64,000 bases of DNA from Arminella tubonensis (GTDB taxonomy: Bacteria; Pseudomonadota; Alphaproteobacteria; Rhizobiales; Rhizobiaceae): contig NZ_PCDP01000036.1 of assembly GCF_003240585.1 (NCBI RefSeq), forward strand, positions 391,569 to 455,568. Direction: 5' to 3'. Under the pieces are notes generated by a model. The model worked only from the letters and a program-made list of their open reading frames with translations. It searched no databases and had not been told where the DNA came from. The first letter of the stretch is position 1. Each line of letters begins with the position of its first letter. The translations under genes and the position numbers were made by a program. Of the stretch, positions 47,099-59,079 are shown in pieces.

Positions 47099-48340
47099 AT
47101 GGACAAGATAGTACCCGCGACTGCCTACGATGTTGAGGCCATAAGGCGGGATTTTCCGATCCTGTCGACGAAGGTCTATGGCAAGCCGCTGGTCTACCTC
47201 GATAACGGCGCCTCGGCCCAGAAGCCTCAGTCTGTCATCGATGCTATCTCGCATGCGTATTCCAGCGAATATGCCAATGTGCATCGCGGCTTGCATTTTC
47301 TGTCCAACGCAGCGACCGACGCCTATGAGGCCGCGCGGGAAAAGGTGCGCCGCTTCCTGAATGCGCCTTCCGTCGACGACATCGTCTTCACCAAATCTTC
47401 CACCGAGGCGATCAACACGGTCGCCTATGGCTGGGGCATGCCGAAGATCGGCGAGGGCGACGAGATCGTCGTTTCGATCATGGAGCACCACTCCAACATC
47501 GTGCCGTGGCATTTCATCCGCGAGCGCCAGGGTGCAAAGCTCGTTTGGGTGCCGGTCGACGAGGAGGGTGTTCTTGATGTCGACGCGTTCGAGAAGAGCC
47601 TGACCGAGCGGACCAAATTGGTGGCGATCACGCATATGTCGAATGCTCTCGGCACGGTTGTTCCGGTGAAGGAGATATGTCGCATTGCCCATGAGCGGGG
47701 CATTCCTGTTCTGGTTGACGGCAGCCAGGGAGCGGTGCATCTGCCCGTCGACGTGCAGGACATCGATTGCGACTGGTATGTCATGACGGGCCACAAGCTC
47801 TATGGACCCTCGGGCATTGGCGTCCTCTACGGCAAACAGGACCGGTTGCGCGAGATGCGGCCGTTCCAGGGCGGCGGCGAGATGATCTTTGACGTTACCG
47901 AGGAGGCGGTCACCTATAACGATCCGCCGCATCGTTTCGAGGCGGGTACGCCGCCGATCGTGCAGGCGATCGGTCTTGGCTATGCGCTCGACTATATGGA
48001 AAGCGTCGGTCGCGAGGCAATCGCCCGCCATGAGGCTGATCTGGCCGCTTATGCCAATGAACGTCTGCGTTCGATCAATTCGCTGCGGATATTCGGTAAT
48101 GCTCCGGGCAAGGGGGCTATCTTTTCCTTTGAACTCGCCGGCATCCACGCTCATGATGTCTCGATGGTGATCGATCGCCAGGGCGTTGCGGTGCGTGCCG
48201 GAACGCATTGCGCCCAGCCGCTCTTGAAACGCTTCGGCGTCACCTCCACATGCCGTGCATCGTTCGGCATGTACAATACCCGCGCCGAAGTCGACGCACT
48301 GGCCGATGCGCTGGAACATGCGCGCAAGTTTTTTGCCTGA
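47099..48340 (+). CDS. sufS: Cysteine desulfurase SufS (class II, SufS1)
   Basis: 413 residues from ATG 47099. PLP Lys233 in TGHKLYGPSG, active-site Cys371 in RAGTHCAQP, and the RGLHFLSN substrate loop. Class II enzyme that normally passes sulfur to SufE or to SufU; no sufE is in the window. Two desulfurases in one operon (with sufS2) are characteristic of rhizobia. Confidence 0.95.
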   Translation: MDKIVPATAYDVEAIRRDFPILSTKVYGKPLVYLDNGASAQKPQSVIDAISHAYSSEYANVHRGLHFLSNAATDAYEAAREKVRRFLNAPSVDDIVFTKSSTEAINTVAYGWGMPKIGEGDEIVVSIMEHHSNIVPWHFIRERQGAKLVWVPVDEEGVLDVDAFEKSLTERTKLVAITHMSNALGTVVPVKEICRIAHERGIPVLVDGSQGAVHLPVDVQDIDCDWYVMTGHKLYGPSGIGVLYGKQDRLREMRPFQGGGEMIFDVTEEAVTYNDPPHRFEAGTPPIVQAIGLGYALDYMESVGREAIARHEADLAAYANERLRSINSLRIFGNAPGKGAIFSFELAGIHAHDVSMVIDRQGVAVRAGTHCAQPLLKRFGVTSTCRASFGMYNTRAEVDALADALEHARKFFA

Positions 48341-48350
48341 GGATACCGCT

Positions 48351-48731
48351 ATGAGCCTGGACGAAAGCGAACAGAAGATCGACGTGCGCGAAGGCATCGT
48401 GCATTCCAGCATTCCGCCGGAGGAACTGGCGCGTCTCAGCGACGACGTGATTTCTGCGCTGAAGACGGTCTATGATCCGGAAATCCCGGCTGATATTTTC
48501 GAACTCGGCCTGATCTACAAGATCGACATCGAAGACGACCGCATGGTGAAGATCATGATGACGTTGACCGCGCCCGGCTGCCCGGTTGCCGGCGAAATGC
48601 CCGGCTGGGTCGAAAATGCCGTTGGCGCCGTCGAAGGTATCTCCGGCGTCGAAGTCGCGATGACCTTCGACCCGCCATGGACTCCGGACCGCATGTCGGA
48701 AGAAGCACAGGTGTCGGTGGGCTGGTATTGA
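48351..48731 (+). CDS. sufT: SUF system protein SufT (MIP18/DUF59; SufX)
   Basis: 126 residues from ATG 48351. A DUF59 domain (VISALKTVYDPEIPADIFEL, LGLIYKIDI, MTLTAPGCPVAGEMP with the conserved Cys) of the type that helps mature Fe-S proteins. 10 bp after sufS. Confidence 0.93.
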   Translation: MSLDESEQKIDVREGIVHSSIPPEELARLSDDVISALKTVYDPEIPADIFELGLIYKIDIEDDRMVKIMMTLTAPGCPVAGEMPGWVENAVGAVEGISGVEVAMTFDPPWTPDRMSEEAQVSVGWY

Positions 48732-48808
48732 TCCGTTTACCGGCAGCGACTACATTTTAGTTGACGAAGCATCGGGCCTTGAACCCGGTTGCGAAGGAGA
48801 ATGAGCCG

Positions 48809-49198
48809 ATGGGCTTTGCAGTGATGACCATGACCGACACGGCGGCTGAGCGCGTGAAGGCGATCGTCGGGAATTCCGGATCGGATGCGAAGGGCGTGCG
48901 CGTCGGAATCAAGAAGGGCGGCTGCGCGGGGATGGAATACACCATCGATCTCGTCACCGAGCCGAATGCCAAGGACGATCTGATCGAACGCGACGGCGCC
49001 AGGGTCTGGGTCGAGCCATCGGCAGTGCTGTATCTTCTCGGCACGGAAATGGGCTTCGAGATGACCACGCTGCGCTCCGGGTTCACCTTTACCAACCCGA
49101 ACCAGACATCTGCCTGCGGCTGTGGCGAATCGGTGGAGCTCAAGCCCGCCGATCTCGCGGCGCTCGCCGCCCAGCGCCAGGGCGAACCTGCGCACTGA
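48809..49198 (+). CDS. sufA: A-type Fe-S carrier SufA
   Basis: 129 residues from ATG 48809 (AAGGAGAA). Carries clusters from SufBCD to apoproteins. Three conserved cysteines: GGCAG near the middle and the C-terminal ACGCG pair. The 77-bp gap after sufT is larger than others in the operon but no promoter is evident. Confidence 0.94.
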   Translation: MGFAVMTMTDTAAERVKAIVGNSGSDAKGVRVGIKKGGCAGMEYTIDLVTEPNAKDDLIERDGARVWVEPSAVLYLLGTEMGFEMTTLRSGFTFTNPNQTSACGCGESVELKPADLAALAAQRQGEPAH

Positions 49199-49225
49199 AG
49201 CGGCATCCGACAATCTGTTCTATTC

Positions 49226-49537
49226 TCAGGCGGCTGGTTGGCCGCCTGATTCGTTTGTGGGCATAGAGGTCAATTTCAGTCCGAGCGCCTTGACGACCTT
49301 GAGTATCGTCGAAAATTCCGGATGCCCTTCGCCGCTCAAAGCGCGATAGAGCGCCGACCTGTTCATGCCGATCTCGCGGGCGAGTTGGCTCATGTTGCGA
49401 GCCCGGGCGACGGTGCCGAGTGCCTTGGCGATAAACCGCGCGTCCTCTGTCTCGAAAGCTGCCGTCACGTAGTCATGAAATGACTGGCCATTGTGCGAAA
49501 AATCGCCATTGCCGTCGTCCGTTGTCCCCAGCGCCAT
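49226..49537 (-). CDS. HigA2-like addiction-module antidote (orphan)
   Basis: 103 residues with an XRE-type helix-turn-helix: EDARFIAKALGTVARARNMS, then QLAREIGMNRSALYRALSGE and FSTILKVVKALG. This is the family annotated as probable addiction module antidote; its partner, a RelE/HigB-type toxin, is normally immediately upstream. That space (49540-49690) has no toxin, so the gene is an orphan, perhaps kept as a repressor. AAGGGG precedes ATG 49537, and an operator-like repeat lies just upstream. Confidence 0.8.
   Translation of the reverse strand: MALGTTDDGNGDFSHNGQSFHDYVTAAFETEDARFIAKALGTVARARNMSQLAREIGMNRSALYRALSGEGHPEFSTILKVVKALGLKLTSMPTNESGGQPAA
49227..49248. terminator. Hairpin over the 3' end of the HigA-like gene
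   Basis: CAGGCGGC and GCCGCCTG form a perfect 8-bp stem around TGGTTG. Lies between the convergent sufA and HigA-like genes. No long U-tract on either side. Confidence 0.45.
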
Positions 49538-49552
49538 TTATATCCCCTTCAG

Positions 49553-49566
49553 TCGCAGTTCTGCGA
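49553..49566. promoter_or_regulatory. Candidate autoregulatory operator of the HigA-like gene
   Basis: TCGCAG TT CTGCGA, a perfect 6-bp inverted repeat, 16 bp upstream of the start of the helix-turn-helix gene. Size and position fit the operator of an XRE-type antitoxin. Confidence 0.45.
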
Positions 49567-49651
49567 TTTGGTGCAAGAGCCCCCGACTCTTTGCTGCACC
49601 AACTCGGTCTGCCTCCAGTAAAGGCATTTGGCAATAGATTTATGTCAGAGA

Positions 49652-49683
49652 TAGAGGAAACGGCCGTAACCGTTTCCTCTATT
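49652..49683. terminator. Strong hairpin downstream of gcvP
   Basis: ATAGAGGAAACGG and CCGTTTCCTCTAT make a perfect 13-bp stem with loop CCGTAA. It is next to the gcvP stop; the T-rich side faces the + strand, so it would also stop + strand readthrough. Confidence 0.7.
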
Positions 49684-49694
49684 TTGCGTTTTGC

Positions 49695-52558
<2,864 letters not shown>

Positions 52559-52559
<1 letters not shown>

Positions 52560-52921
52560 TATGCGGTGAGCTCCTTGTAGGCCGCTTCCTCGAGCAGGCC
52601 ATCAGCATCGCCGGCGTTCTTGAGCTTAAGCTTGAAGAACCAGCCGTTGCCCATCGGGTCCGAATTGACCAGCGATGGATCGGCGACAATGGCTTCATTG
52701 ACTTCGACAATCTCGCCGTCGAGCGGACAATAGACCTCGGATGCCGCCTTGACTGATTCGACCGTCGCCGCGTCGTCGCCCTTGGAGAAGTTGGCGCCGA
52801 CGTCAGGCAGCTCGACAAAGACGAGATCGCCCAGCTGTTCGGCGGCAAAGGCGGTAATCCCGACCGTTGCGATGACACCTTCGATTTTCAGCCATTCATG
52901 ATCTGCGGTAAATTTCAGCAT
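52559..52921 (-). CDS. gcvH: Glycine cleavage system H protein
   Basis: 120 residues; shuttle protein with a lipoyl group on Lys58 in [13 protein letters not shown]. Begins [15 protein letters not shown] at ATG 52921 with GAGAGGA upstream. The longer frame reaching 53440 runs into gcvT in another frame and is not real. Confidence 0.96.
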
Positions 52922-52947
52922 GATATATCCTCTCTCCATTATCAAAT

Positions 52948-54084
52948 TCAGCGTTTGTAGGTCGGTGTGACGAAGGGCAGGGCGCTGACGGTAACGGGCA
53001 GATACTTGCCTCGTACTTCCGCGAAGACCTGCGTACCCGGCAATGCGTGGCTTGTGGGGACATAGCCCATGGCGACGGGGAATTCGGTGCTTGGTCCGAA
53101 GCCGCCGGAGGTGACTTCGCCGATCTCGGTCTGGCCGGCTGCATCGGCATAGAGCTTGGCGTGACCACGCACCGGCGCCTTGCCCTCGGGCTTCAGGCCA
53201 ACGCGGCGGCGGGGAGCGCCGTTTTCCAGTTCCTGGAGGATGCGGGTTGCACCGGGAAAACCGCCGGCGCGAGCGCCGCCGATGCGGCGGGCTTTCTGGA
53301 TCGCCCATTCCAGCCCGGCTTCGACCGGCGATGTCGTCTTGTCGATATCGTTGCCGTAGAGACAAAGCCCGGCTTCCAGGCGAAGCGAGTCGCGGGCGCC
53401 GAGACCGATCGGTTGGACATCGGGGTGCTCCAGCAGCCATTTCGCCACGGTCTCGGCTTTGTCGGCCGGGATGGAGATCTCGAAGCCGTCCTCGCCGCTA
53501 TAGCCCGAGCGCGACACCAGACAGGGGACGTCGTGCAGGCCGACATCGCGCACATCCATGAACTTCATGTCGCAGAGGCCGGCCCACAGTTCTACCAACA
53601 CCGCCTGCGCGCGGGGTCCCTGCAGGGCGACCAGCGCTCGATCGAGCAGGGTGATTTCGCAGCGGTCGCCGATATGGGTTTGGAGATGAGCAAGATCCTC
53701 GTGCTTGCAGCCGGCATTGACGACGACATAGAAATGGTCGCCTCGATTGGCGATCATCAGGTCGTCGAGGATGCCGCCGTTTTCATCGGTGAAGAAGCCG
53801 TAGCGCTGCCGGCCGGGCTTCAACCCGACCAGATCGACCGGAACGAGGCTCTCGAGTGCCAGTGCGGCGTCCTCGTTGTTGCCGGAGCGGGCGCGGACAA
53901 TGACCTGGCCCATATGGGAAACGTCGAACAGGCCGGCGGAAGTACGAGTTTGGATGTGCTCCTTCAGCACGCCGGACGCATACTGGACCGGCATGTCATA
54001 GCCGGCAAACGGAACCATGCGGGCTCCGAGCGCGACATGCAGGGCGTGCAAAGGGGTCTTCTTCAGGGCAGCGGTCTCGTCCAA
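52948..54084 (-). CDS. gcvT: Aminomethyltransferase (T protein)
   Basis: 378 residues; moves the methylene group to tetrahydrofolate. Starts at TTG 54084 ([19 protein letters not shown]), set by GGAGG eight bases upstream; no better start is available. FDVSHMGQV, the [12 protein letters not shown] catalytic segment and the [14 protein letters not shown] block are present. First gene of the operon, under the glycine riboswitch. Confidence 0.95.
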   Translation of the reverse strand: MDETAALKKTPLHALHVALGARMVPFAGYDMPVQYASGVLKEHIQTRTSAGLFDVSHMGQVIVRARSGNNEDAALALESLVPVDLVGLKPGRQRYGFFTDENGGILDDLMIANRGDHFYVVVNAGCKHEDLAHLQTHIGDRCEITLLDRALVALQGPRAQAVLVELWAGLCDMKFMDVRDVGLHDVPCLVSRSGYSGEDGFEISIPADKAETVAKWLLEHPDVQPIGLGARDSLRLEAGLCLYGNDIDKTTSPVEAGLEWAIQKARRIGGARAGGFPGATRILQELENGAPRRRVGLKPEGKAPVRGHAKLYADAAGQTEIGEVTSGGFGPSTEFPVAMGYVPTSHALPGTQVFAEVRGKYLPVTVSALPFVTPTYKR

Positions 54085-54159
54085 ATGACGCCTCCGGGTT
54101 AGCGCTTGGTCGAAAAGCGCGGGCTCAAAATTTCGGCACGAATATGCGCCTCACGATGA

Positions 54160-54325
54160 GCCCCCTCTGTCCGTTCGCCTGAGATTGTTATCCCTTCGGC
54201 GAGCGCCTCGAGGGCGCTTCTCTCCAGAGTTCCGTCTGCCCCCAGCTGGTCCTTTGGCCTGAGAGTTTCCGGGGCGGTTGCTCCTTCGGCACCGGCTTGC
54301 GGCCGGATTCTCCCAACTGGGTCGG
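54160..54325 (-). promoter_or_regulatory. Tandem glycine riboswitch controlling gcvTHP
   Basis: Two aptamers in series on the minus strand. The promoter-proximal one (about 54242-54320) has GGGAGAATCCGG, then CCGAAGGAGCAA, then CTCTCAGGCCAAAGGACC; the gene-proximal one (about 54163-54230) has CTGGAGAGA, GCCGAAGGGATAACAA and TCTCAGGCGAACGGACAG. These conserved cores define the glycine riboswitch. About 75 bp separate it from the gcvT start. Glycine binding is expected to turn the operon on. Confidence 0.95.
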
Positions 54326-54518
54326 CTGCCATTATCCGGTGGCAGTTTGTCTTGGCAAGCTTAAATGTCGCCGCTAAACAAATTTCTGTCGTTGCCGCCT
54401 TGCTGGACACCCGCAACGAGGCGGCGTGTCATGATGCCGCGCGCCAAAAATGGCTTTGCAATCACGCCGCGGGCGGCTATCCCATGAGCCGATCATAGTG
54501 AATGCCACGGAGTTGTTC

Positions 54519-55064
54519 ATGAGCCGTCCACGCCTTATTGCCGTAGCGATATTTTCGTCTATTGCCGTCTTCTCGCTGTCGGTCGCTGTAGCCGACGCTC
54601 AGCAAGCTGACGACATGAGCAAGATGCCCGGCATGAAGATGCAGATGAGTACGGCGAAGGCGCCGGTCGGGGCTGCTGCCGCCAAGCTTGGCGATCTCGA
54701 TCTGAGCGGCGGTTATGTCAAGGCGATGCTGCCGGGCCAGCCCGTCGGCGGCGGTTACGTGACGATCCATAATGGCGGCAGCAACGACGACCGACTGGTT
54801 TCCGTCAAGTCAGGCGATGCCGGCAAGGTTGAGCTGCATGAGATGAAGATGGAAGGCGACATCATGAAGATGCGAGAGCTGAAGGAGGGTATCGCCGTGC
54901 CCGCCGGCGCAACCGTGTCCCTGTCGCCGAACACGCTGCATATGATGTTCAAGCAGGTGAAAACGCCGTTCAAGCAGGGAGCAACAGTGCCGGTGACTCT
55001 GACGTTCGAAAAGGCCGGTGCTGTCGAACTTGCGCTGCCGGTCACGTCGGCCAAGGGAAACTAG
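54519..55064 (+). CDS. Periplasmic copper chaperone PCuAC
   Basis: 181 residues from ATG 54519 (CGGAG upstream). A signal peptide (about 1-26) is followed by a Met-rich stretch (MSKMPGMKMQMS) and the PCuAC domain with HEMKMEGDIMKM and a later NTLHMM: the H-M-x10-M-x21-H-x-M copper site. PCuAC hands Cu(I) to cytochrome oxidase. Ends one base from a convergent small gene. Confidence 0.88.
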   Translation: MSRPRLIAVAIFSSIAVFSLSVAVADAQQADDMSKMPGMKMQMSTAKAPVGAAAAKLGDLDLSGGYVKAMLPGQPVGGGYVTIHNGGSNDDRLVSVKSGDAGKVELHEMKMEGDIMKMRELKEGIAVPAGATVSLSPNTLHMMFKQVKTPFKQGATVPVTLTFEKAGAVELALPVTSAKGN

Positions 55065-55370
55065 CTAGTCGTTCTCGGCATAGGACTCGATCGCGTGTCT
55101 CAATGTCGATCGCGGCTGACTATTTCCCTGGGTCATCAAATCCAACGCCACTGACGTCGACTGGATGACCAGCGTCGGGCTTTCGATATCATTGTCGGTG
55201 GCGCCATCGCGCTCCTGGCGCTTCTGAAGCTTTCTCGCATCACGCGCTGCAATGCTCGAGGGCACGAGAACCGGAGGCTTGGCGACGTCAGCAGCCCAGG
55301 CCGCCATGTAGGCGGATACGTTTACGACCTCGACCATTGCGTTCGTCCAACATTGAAAATCAGCCTTCAT
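55065..55370 (-). CDS. Hypothetical protein, stop adjoining the PCuAC stop
   Basis: Up to 101 residues. An internal ATG at 55337 with GGACGA upstream gives 90 residues (MVEVVNVSAYMAAWAADVAK) and is the better start. Short N-terminal helix, a basic middle (ARDARKLQKRQERDGATD) and a helical end; no signal or membrane segment. It may be related to phasins but no clear signature is seen. Coding status is moderate. Confidence 0.4.
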   Translation of the reverse strand: MKADFQCWTNAMVEVVNVSAYMAAWAADVAKPPVLVPSSIAARDARKLQKRQERDGATDNDIESPTLVIQSTSVALDLMTQGNSQPRSTLRHAIESYAEND

Positions 55371-55489
55371 CTTATTTGGCGGGCCTTCACTTACGGCTAA
55401 AAAAGCCGATAGGATTTTAGCAATCGTCGATCCTCATTTTCCGGGCCTGTTGATTGGCAGAAGGTTTTCGATGCGGTAATCAGATTTCC

Positions 55490-55867
55490 ATGATTCAAGT
55501 CTTGCTCGTCGCCTTCGGCGGCGCAATCGGTTCCGTTTTCAGATATTACGTCGGCGTCTGGAGCATCAGGCTTGCCGGACCGGCCTTTCCGTGGGGAACG
55601 TTGACGGTCAATGTGGTCGGCTCGTTCATAATCGGCGTGCTTGCGGAGCTCATCGCTCGAAAGTTCGGTGGGTCGACGGAGCTGCGGTTGTTGTTGATGA
55701 CCGGCCTCGTCGGCGGGTTCACGACGTTCTCCGCGTTTTCACTCGATACGATCGGGTTGCTCGAGCGCGGCGAGGCTTTCATGGCAATTGTCTATGTGGC
55801 CGCAAGCGTTGGCCTGTCCCTAGCGACGGTGTTTGCGGGCCTGACTTTGGTCCGTGCCCTCGTCTGA
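55490..55867 (+). CDS. crcB: Fluoride exporter CrcB/FluC
   Basis: 125 residues, four membrane helices; acts as a dual-topology homodimer fluoride channel. GGAIGSVFRYYVG near the start, NVVGSF with the conserved Asn, and the TTFSAFS phenylalanine box. ATG 55490 is favoured over a start 36 bp upstream. No fluoride riboswitch is seen ahead of it. Confidence 0.93.
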   Translation: MIQVLLVAFGGAIGSVFRYYVGVWSIRLAGPAFPWGTLTVNVVGSFIIGVLAELIARKFGGSTELRLLLMTGLVGGFTTFSAFSLDTIGLLERGEAFMAIVYVAASVGLSLATVFAGLTLVRALV

Positions 55868-56001
55868 CACCTGAGCTTCCGTCACCGGAATCTCTAAAAT
55901 GGCTAGTGGTGGACGATTCCAGTTTCCACTTTGCGGCAAAATGCTCTAAAGCGACCTGAAAAGGCTGGCTTTGCCGTGCCTGACAGTTTGAAAGAAGAAG
56001 T

Positions 56002-56997
56002 ATGGCCGGAATTGAACACATCATGGTCGAGCCGGACGAATCCGGCATGCGCCTCGACCGCTGGTTCAAGGTGCATTTTCCCGGTCTCGGTTTCGGGCAG
56101 CTGCAGAAGCTGCTTCGCTCGGGCCAAGTGCGCGTCGACGGCGGGCGGGTGAAGACCGATGCCCGCGTGCAGCCGGGGCAGGTGGTTCGTATCCCGCCGA
56201 TGGATGTCGATGCGAAAGTCGTCAAGGGCGGTCCGATCAGCGGCGGCGATCTGAAATATTCCGATGACGACGAGCTGCTTACGCGCATGCTGCTGCACGA
56301 AGACGAAAAGGTCTTCGTACTCAACAAGCCGGCAGGCCTCGCGGTCCAAGGTGGGTCCGGCCTTCACCGTCATCTCGACAAGATGCTGGAAGCATGGACC
56401 AGCAAGAAGGGCGAGAAGCCGCGCCTGGTCCATCGTCTCGATCGCGATACGTCGGGCGTGCTCGTTGTGGCGCGAACGCGTGGCGCTGCGCAGAAGTTGA
56501 CCGCCGCCTTCCGCGAGCGCGATACAAAGAAGACCTACTGGGCGCTGGTCAAGGGCGTGCCGCGCAAGCATGAAGACAAGATCTCGACCTGGCTGGTCAA
56601 GGAAGCGACGCCTGATGGAGACCGCATGCGGGTCGCCAAGCACGGCGAGGACGGCGCCGATCACGCTATTACCTATTACCGCGTCCTTGAGATGGCGGCA
56701 CAGAGCCTCGCCTGGCTCGAGATGGAGCCCTATACCGGTCGTACGCACCAGCTGCGCGTCCACGCGTTGCATATGGGTCATCCGATCATTGGCGATCCGA
56801 AATATTTCGAGGACGATCCCAATTGGGACTTTCCGGGCGGCGTCCAGAAGCGGCTGCACCTGCATGCTCGCCACATCGACATCCCGCACCCGAATGGCGG
56901 GCGTCTGCGCATTACCGCACCGCTGCCGCCGCATATGGTGCAGACCTGGAATCTTCTGGGCCTCGACCTGTCCGGCGTTGAACGGGACGGCAAATGA
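56002..56997 (+). CDS. RluA-family pseudouridine synthase (RluC-like)
   Basis: 331 residues: an S4 RNA-binding domain at about 15-75 (GMRLDRWFKVHF, LLRSGQVRVDGGRV), then the catalytic domain with Asp147 in HRLDRDTSG and the GRTHQLRVH motif. Modifies large-subunit rRNA uridines most likely. Overlaps the HAD gene by ATGA. RluA, HAD and ATP12 in this order is a recurrent alphaproteobacterial arrangement. Confidence 0.93.
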   Translation: MAGIEHIMVEPDESGMRLDRWFKVHFPGLGFGQLQKLLRSGQVRVDGGRVKTDARVQPGQVVRIPPMDVDAKVVKGGPISGGDLKYSDDDELLTRMLLHEDEKVFVLNKPAGLAVQGGSGLHRHLDKMLEAWTSKKGEKPRLVHRLDRDTSGVLVVARTRGAAQKLTAAFRERDTKKTYWALVKGVPRKHEDKISTWLVKEATPDGDRMRVAKHGEDGADHAITYYRVLEMAAQSLAWLEMEPYTGRTHQLRVHALHMGHPIIGDPKYFEDDPNWDFPGGVQKRLHLHARHIDIPHPNGGRLRITAPLPPHMVQTWNLLGLDLSGVERDGK

Positions 56998-57647
56998 AAC
57001 TCGTTCTCTTCGATTGCGATGGCACGCTTGTCGATAGCGCCCGGCTGATCCACGAGGTCATGGCACGCACCTTCGTGGCTTTCGGCCACAAGCGCCCCGA
57101 CCTGGCACTGACGAAGTCGATCATTGGCCTTTCTCTCGATATCGCCATTGCTCGCATGCTGGGAAAGCCGCATGTCGACGACGAGGCGGTGGCGATGACG
57201 GCGCACTACAAGTCCATCTACGTCGACGTCCGCGGCGAAGCCGATATGGACACGCCGCTCTTCGACGGCATCAAACCGCTGATCGAAGCGCTCATTGGCC
57301 GCAAGGAACTCCTGATCGGCGCCGTGACCGGCAAGTCTCGTCGCGGGCTGACGCAAATTCTCGACATGCATCAGTTCGCGCAGCACTTTGTGGTGTCGCG
57401 CACGGCGGACGATTGCCCTTCGAAGCCGCACCCGGCGATGGTAACGGAATGCTGTAGCGAGACCGGCGTTGACCCGCATGATACGATCGTCATCGGCGAT
57501 GCGATCTTCGATATGCAGATGGCAAAGTCCGCAGGCGCAACGGCTATCGGCGTCGCCTGGGGTTATGCCGCCATCGAGGATTTGCTCGCCAATGGCGCAG
57601 ATGCGATCGCGCATCATCCGAACGATCTTTTGAGCCACATTGTTTAA
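56994..57647 (+). CDS. HAD family hydrolase, phosphoglycolate-phosphatase-like
   Basis: 217 residues; nucleophile and acid Asp7 and Asp9 in FDCDGTLVDS; ITGxS-type motif as AVTGKSRRG; C-terminal GDAIFDMQMAKSAG with the metal Asp. Substrate not determined from sequence. Translationally coupled to the pseudouridine synthase. Confidence 0.9.
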   Translation: MKLVLFDCDGTLVDSARLIHEVMARTFVAFGHKRPDLALTKSIIGLSLDIAIARMLGKPHVDDEAVAMTAHYKSIYVDVRGEADMDTPLFDGIKPLIEALIGRKELLIGAVTGKSRRGLTQILDMHQFAQHFVVSRTADDCPSKPHPAMVTECCSETGVDPHDTIVIGDAIFDMQMAKSAGATAIGVAWGYAAIEDLLANGADAIAHHPNDLLSHIV

Positions 57648-57656
57648 GGTGACGCC

Positions 57657-58442
57657 ATGCGCGACCTTCTGACCGATTTCACAGAAAACCTGAGCGATCC
57701 GGATCCCGTACGCCGGGCACAGATCGCCATGAAGAAGCCGCTGCCGAAGCGGTTCTACAAGGAAGTTGGTATTCGGGAGGGCGAAGCCGGCTTTGCGATC
57801 GAGCTTGACGGCAAGACCGTCAAGACGCCGGCGCGCAGACCTTTGGCCGTGCCGACCGAGGCGCTGGCCTTGCTCGTTGCCGCCGAATGGGAGCGGCAGG
57901 TCGACGTCATCAATCCGACGATCATGCCCGTGACGCGTCTGGTCAACACGGCGCTTGACGGCGTGGCCGACGACCGCGAACCGGTCTTTCAGGAAATCGT
58001 CCGATTTTCGAACAGCGACCTGCTCTGCTACCGGGCGGACGCGCCGGAGAAACTCGTCGAGCGACAGTCGCTACGCTGGGGGTCAGTAGTCGATTGGGTC
58101 CAGGATCGTATCGGTGTACGGTTCATTCTGGTCGAAGGTGTCATTCATCGGGAGCAACCGGTGGAGACGCTGGCGGCTTTCGCGGCGGCGTTGCGCAAAT
58201 ATGATTCAGCGCTGGAATTGGCGAGCTTGCATACCGTCACATCGCTGACAGGCTCGGCGCTCCTTGCCTTCGCATTCGCGGAAGGTCGATTGACGCCTGA
58301 CGAGGTCTGGTCGGTGGCGCACCTCGATGAGGACTGGACGAATGAGCAGTGGGGCAGCGATGCCGCGGCGGAACATCGTCGAGCTGCGCGGTTTGTGGAG
58401 TTTCAGGCAGCGACCGACATTTTTTCAACGGTTCAGCCCTAA
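57657..58442 (+). CDS. ATP12 family F1-ATPase assembly chaperone
   Basis: 261 residues. ATP12 binds the F1 alpha subunit during assembly in mitochondria and alphaproteobacteria. Landmarks KRFYKEVGI, ELDGKTVKTPARRPLAVP, AAEWERQ and the SDLLCYRADAPEKLVERQ block. 9 bp after the HAD gene on the same strand. Confidence 0.92.
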   Translation: MRDLLTDFTENLSDPDPVRRAQIAMKKPLPKRFYKEVGIREGEAGFAIELDGKTVKTPARRPLAVPTEALALLVAAEWERQVDVINPTIMPVTRLVNTALDGVADDREPVFQEIVRFSNSDLLCYRADAPEKLVERQSLRWGSVVDWVQDRIGVRFILVEGVIHREQPVETLAAFAAALRKYDSALELASLHTVTSLTGSALLAFAFAEGRLTPDEVWSVAHLDEDWTNEQWGSDAAAEHRRAARFVEFQAATDIFSTVQP

Positions 58443-58499
58443 TACTGTTGATTTGCAAGCCGTTATAGCGAAGGTTACCGTTCATAGACGGGCGGAACC

Positions 58500-58985
58500 A
58501 TGACGGGGAATAGAATAGTGCTTTGGCTGATGCCGCGGACATGGCGTATCCTTACGGGATGCCTGGCGCTGACCGCTTGCTCGCAATTTTCGTCACTCAA
58601 GCCGCCACCTGATCCGGTCTATGACGTGCGCAGTGCCGTTGTCGTTTCCGGGCCGGGAATTGCGCCGGCGCTTCTCACTGCAACCAACGATCGCATCAAC
58701 GCGGCGATTGCGGCGACAACTCACAATACGACCCTGCCATCAGTCGTACTGACCGTTCATGTCGTCCAGGTCGAGAAGGCGCAAGGCTTCCAGCACGATC
58801 GCAACACTGCAAAGATCAACATCGATGCGACGTCGGTAGACACTGGTTCGGTCATTGCCGTCGCTTCCCTCGAAACCACGACATTTTCCCCCGATACCAG
58901 CATTGTCGATGATCTGATGGCGGAAGATATCGCCGCTCGTATTCGCTCTACCTTTGCGCTGAAGACGCCGCCGCTGGGCAGCTGA
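58500..58985 (+). CDS. Hypothetical lipoprotein
   Basis: 161 residues; signal sequence with lipobox LTAC and lipidated Cys27; an ATG 30 bp downstream is an alternative start. The mature protein has a KPPPDPVYDVRSAVVV start and alternating beta-strand segments (LPSVVLTVHVVQVEKA; VIAVASLETTTF). No family recognised. Lies between ATP12 and pccB on +. Confidence 0.7.
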   Translation: MTGNRIVLWLMPRTWRILTGCLALTACSQFSSLKPPPDPVYDVRSAVVVSGPGIAPALLTATNDRINAAIAATTHNTTLPSVVLTVHVVQVEKAQGFQHDRNTAKINIDATSVDTGSVIAVASLETTTFSPDTSIVDDLMAEDIAARIRSTFALKTPPLGS

Positions 58986-59079
58986 TGCCAGAGAAATCCG
59001 GCAGGTACCGGCTTCATTCGCCCCCTTCAAAGGCTGCAGTCCACGTGCTAAGCCGGGTAAGTGACGAAGGGAATTTTCC

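Noticed and set aside
55371..55489. Possible fluoride riboswitch before crcB
   Set aside because: The conserved core of the crcB motif was not found; only a short CGGCT-AAAAA-AGCCG hairpin is present.
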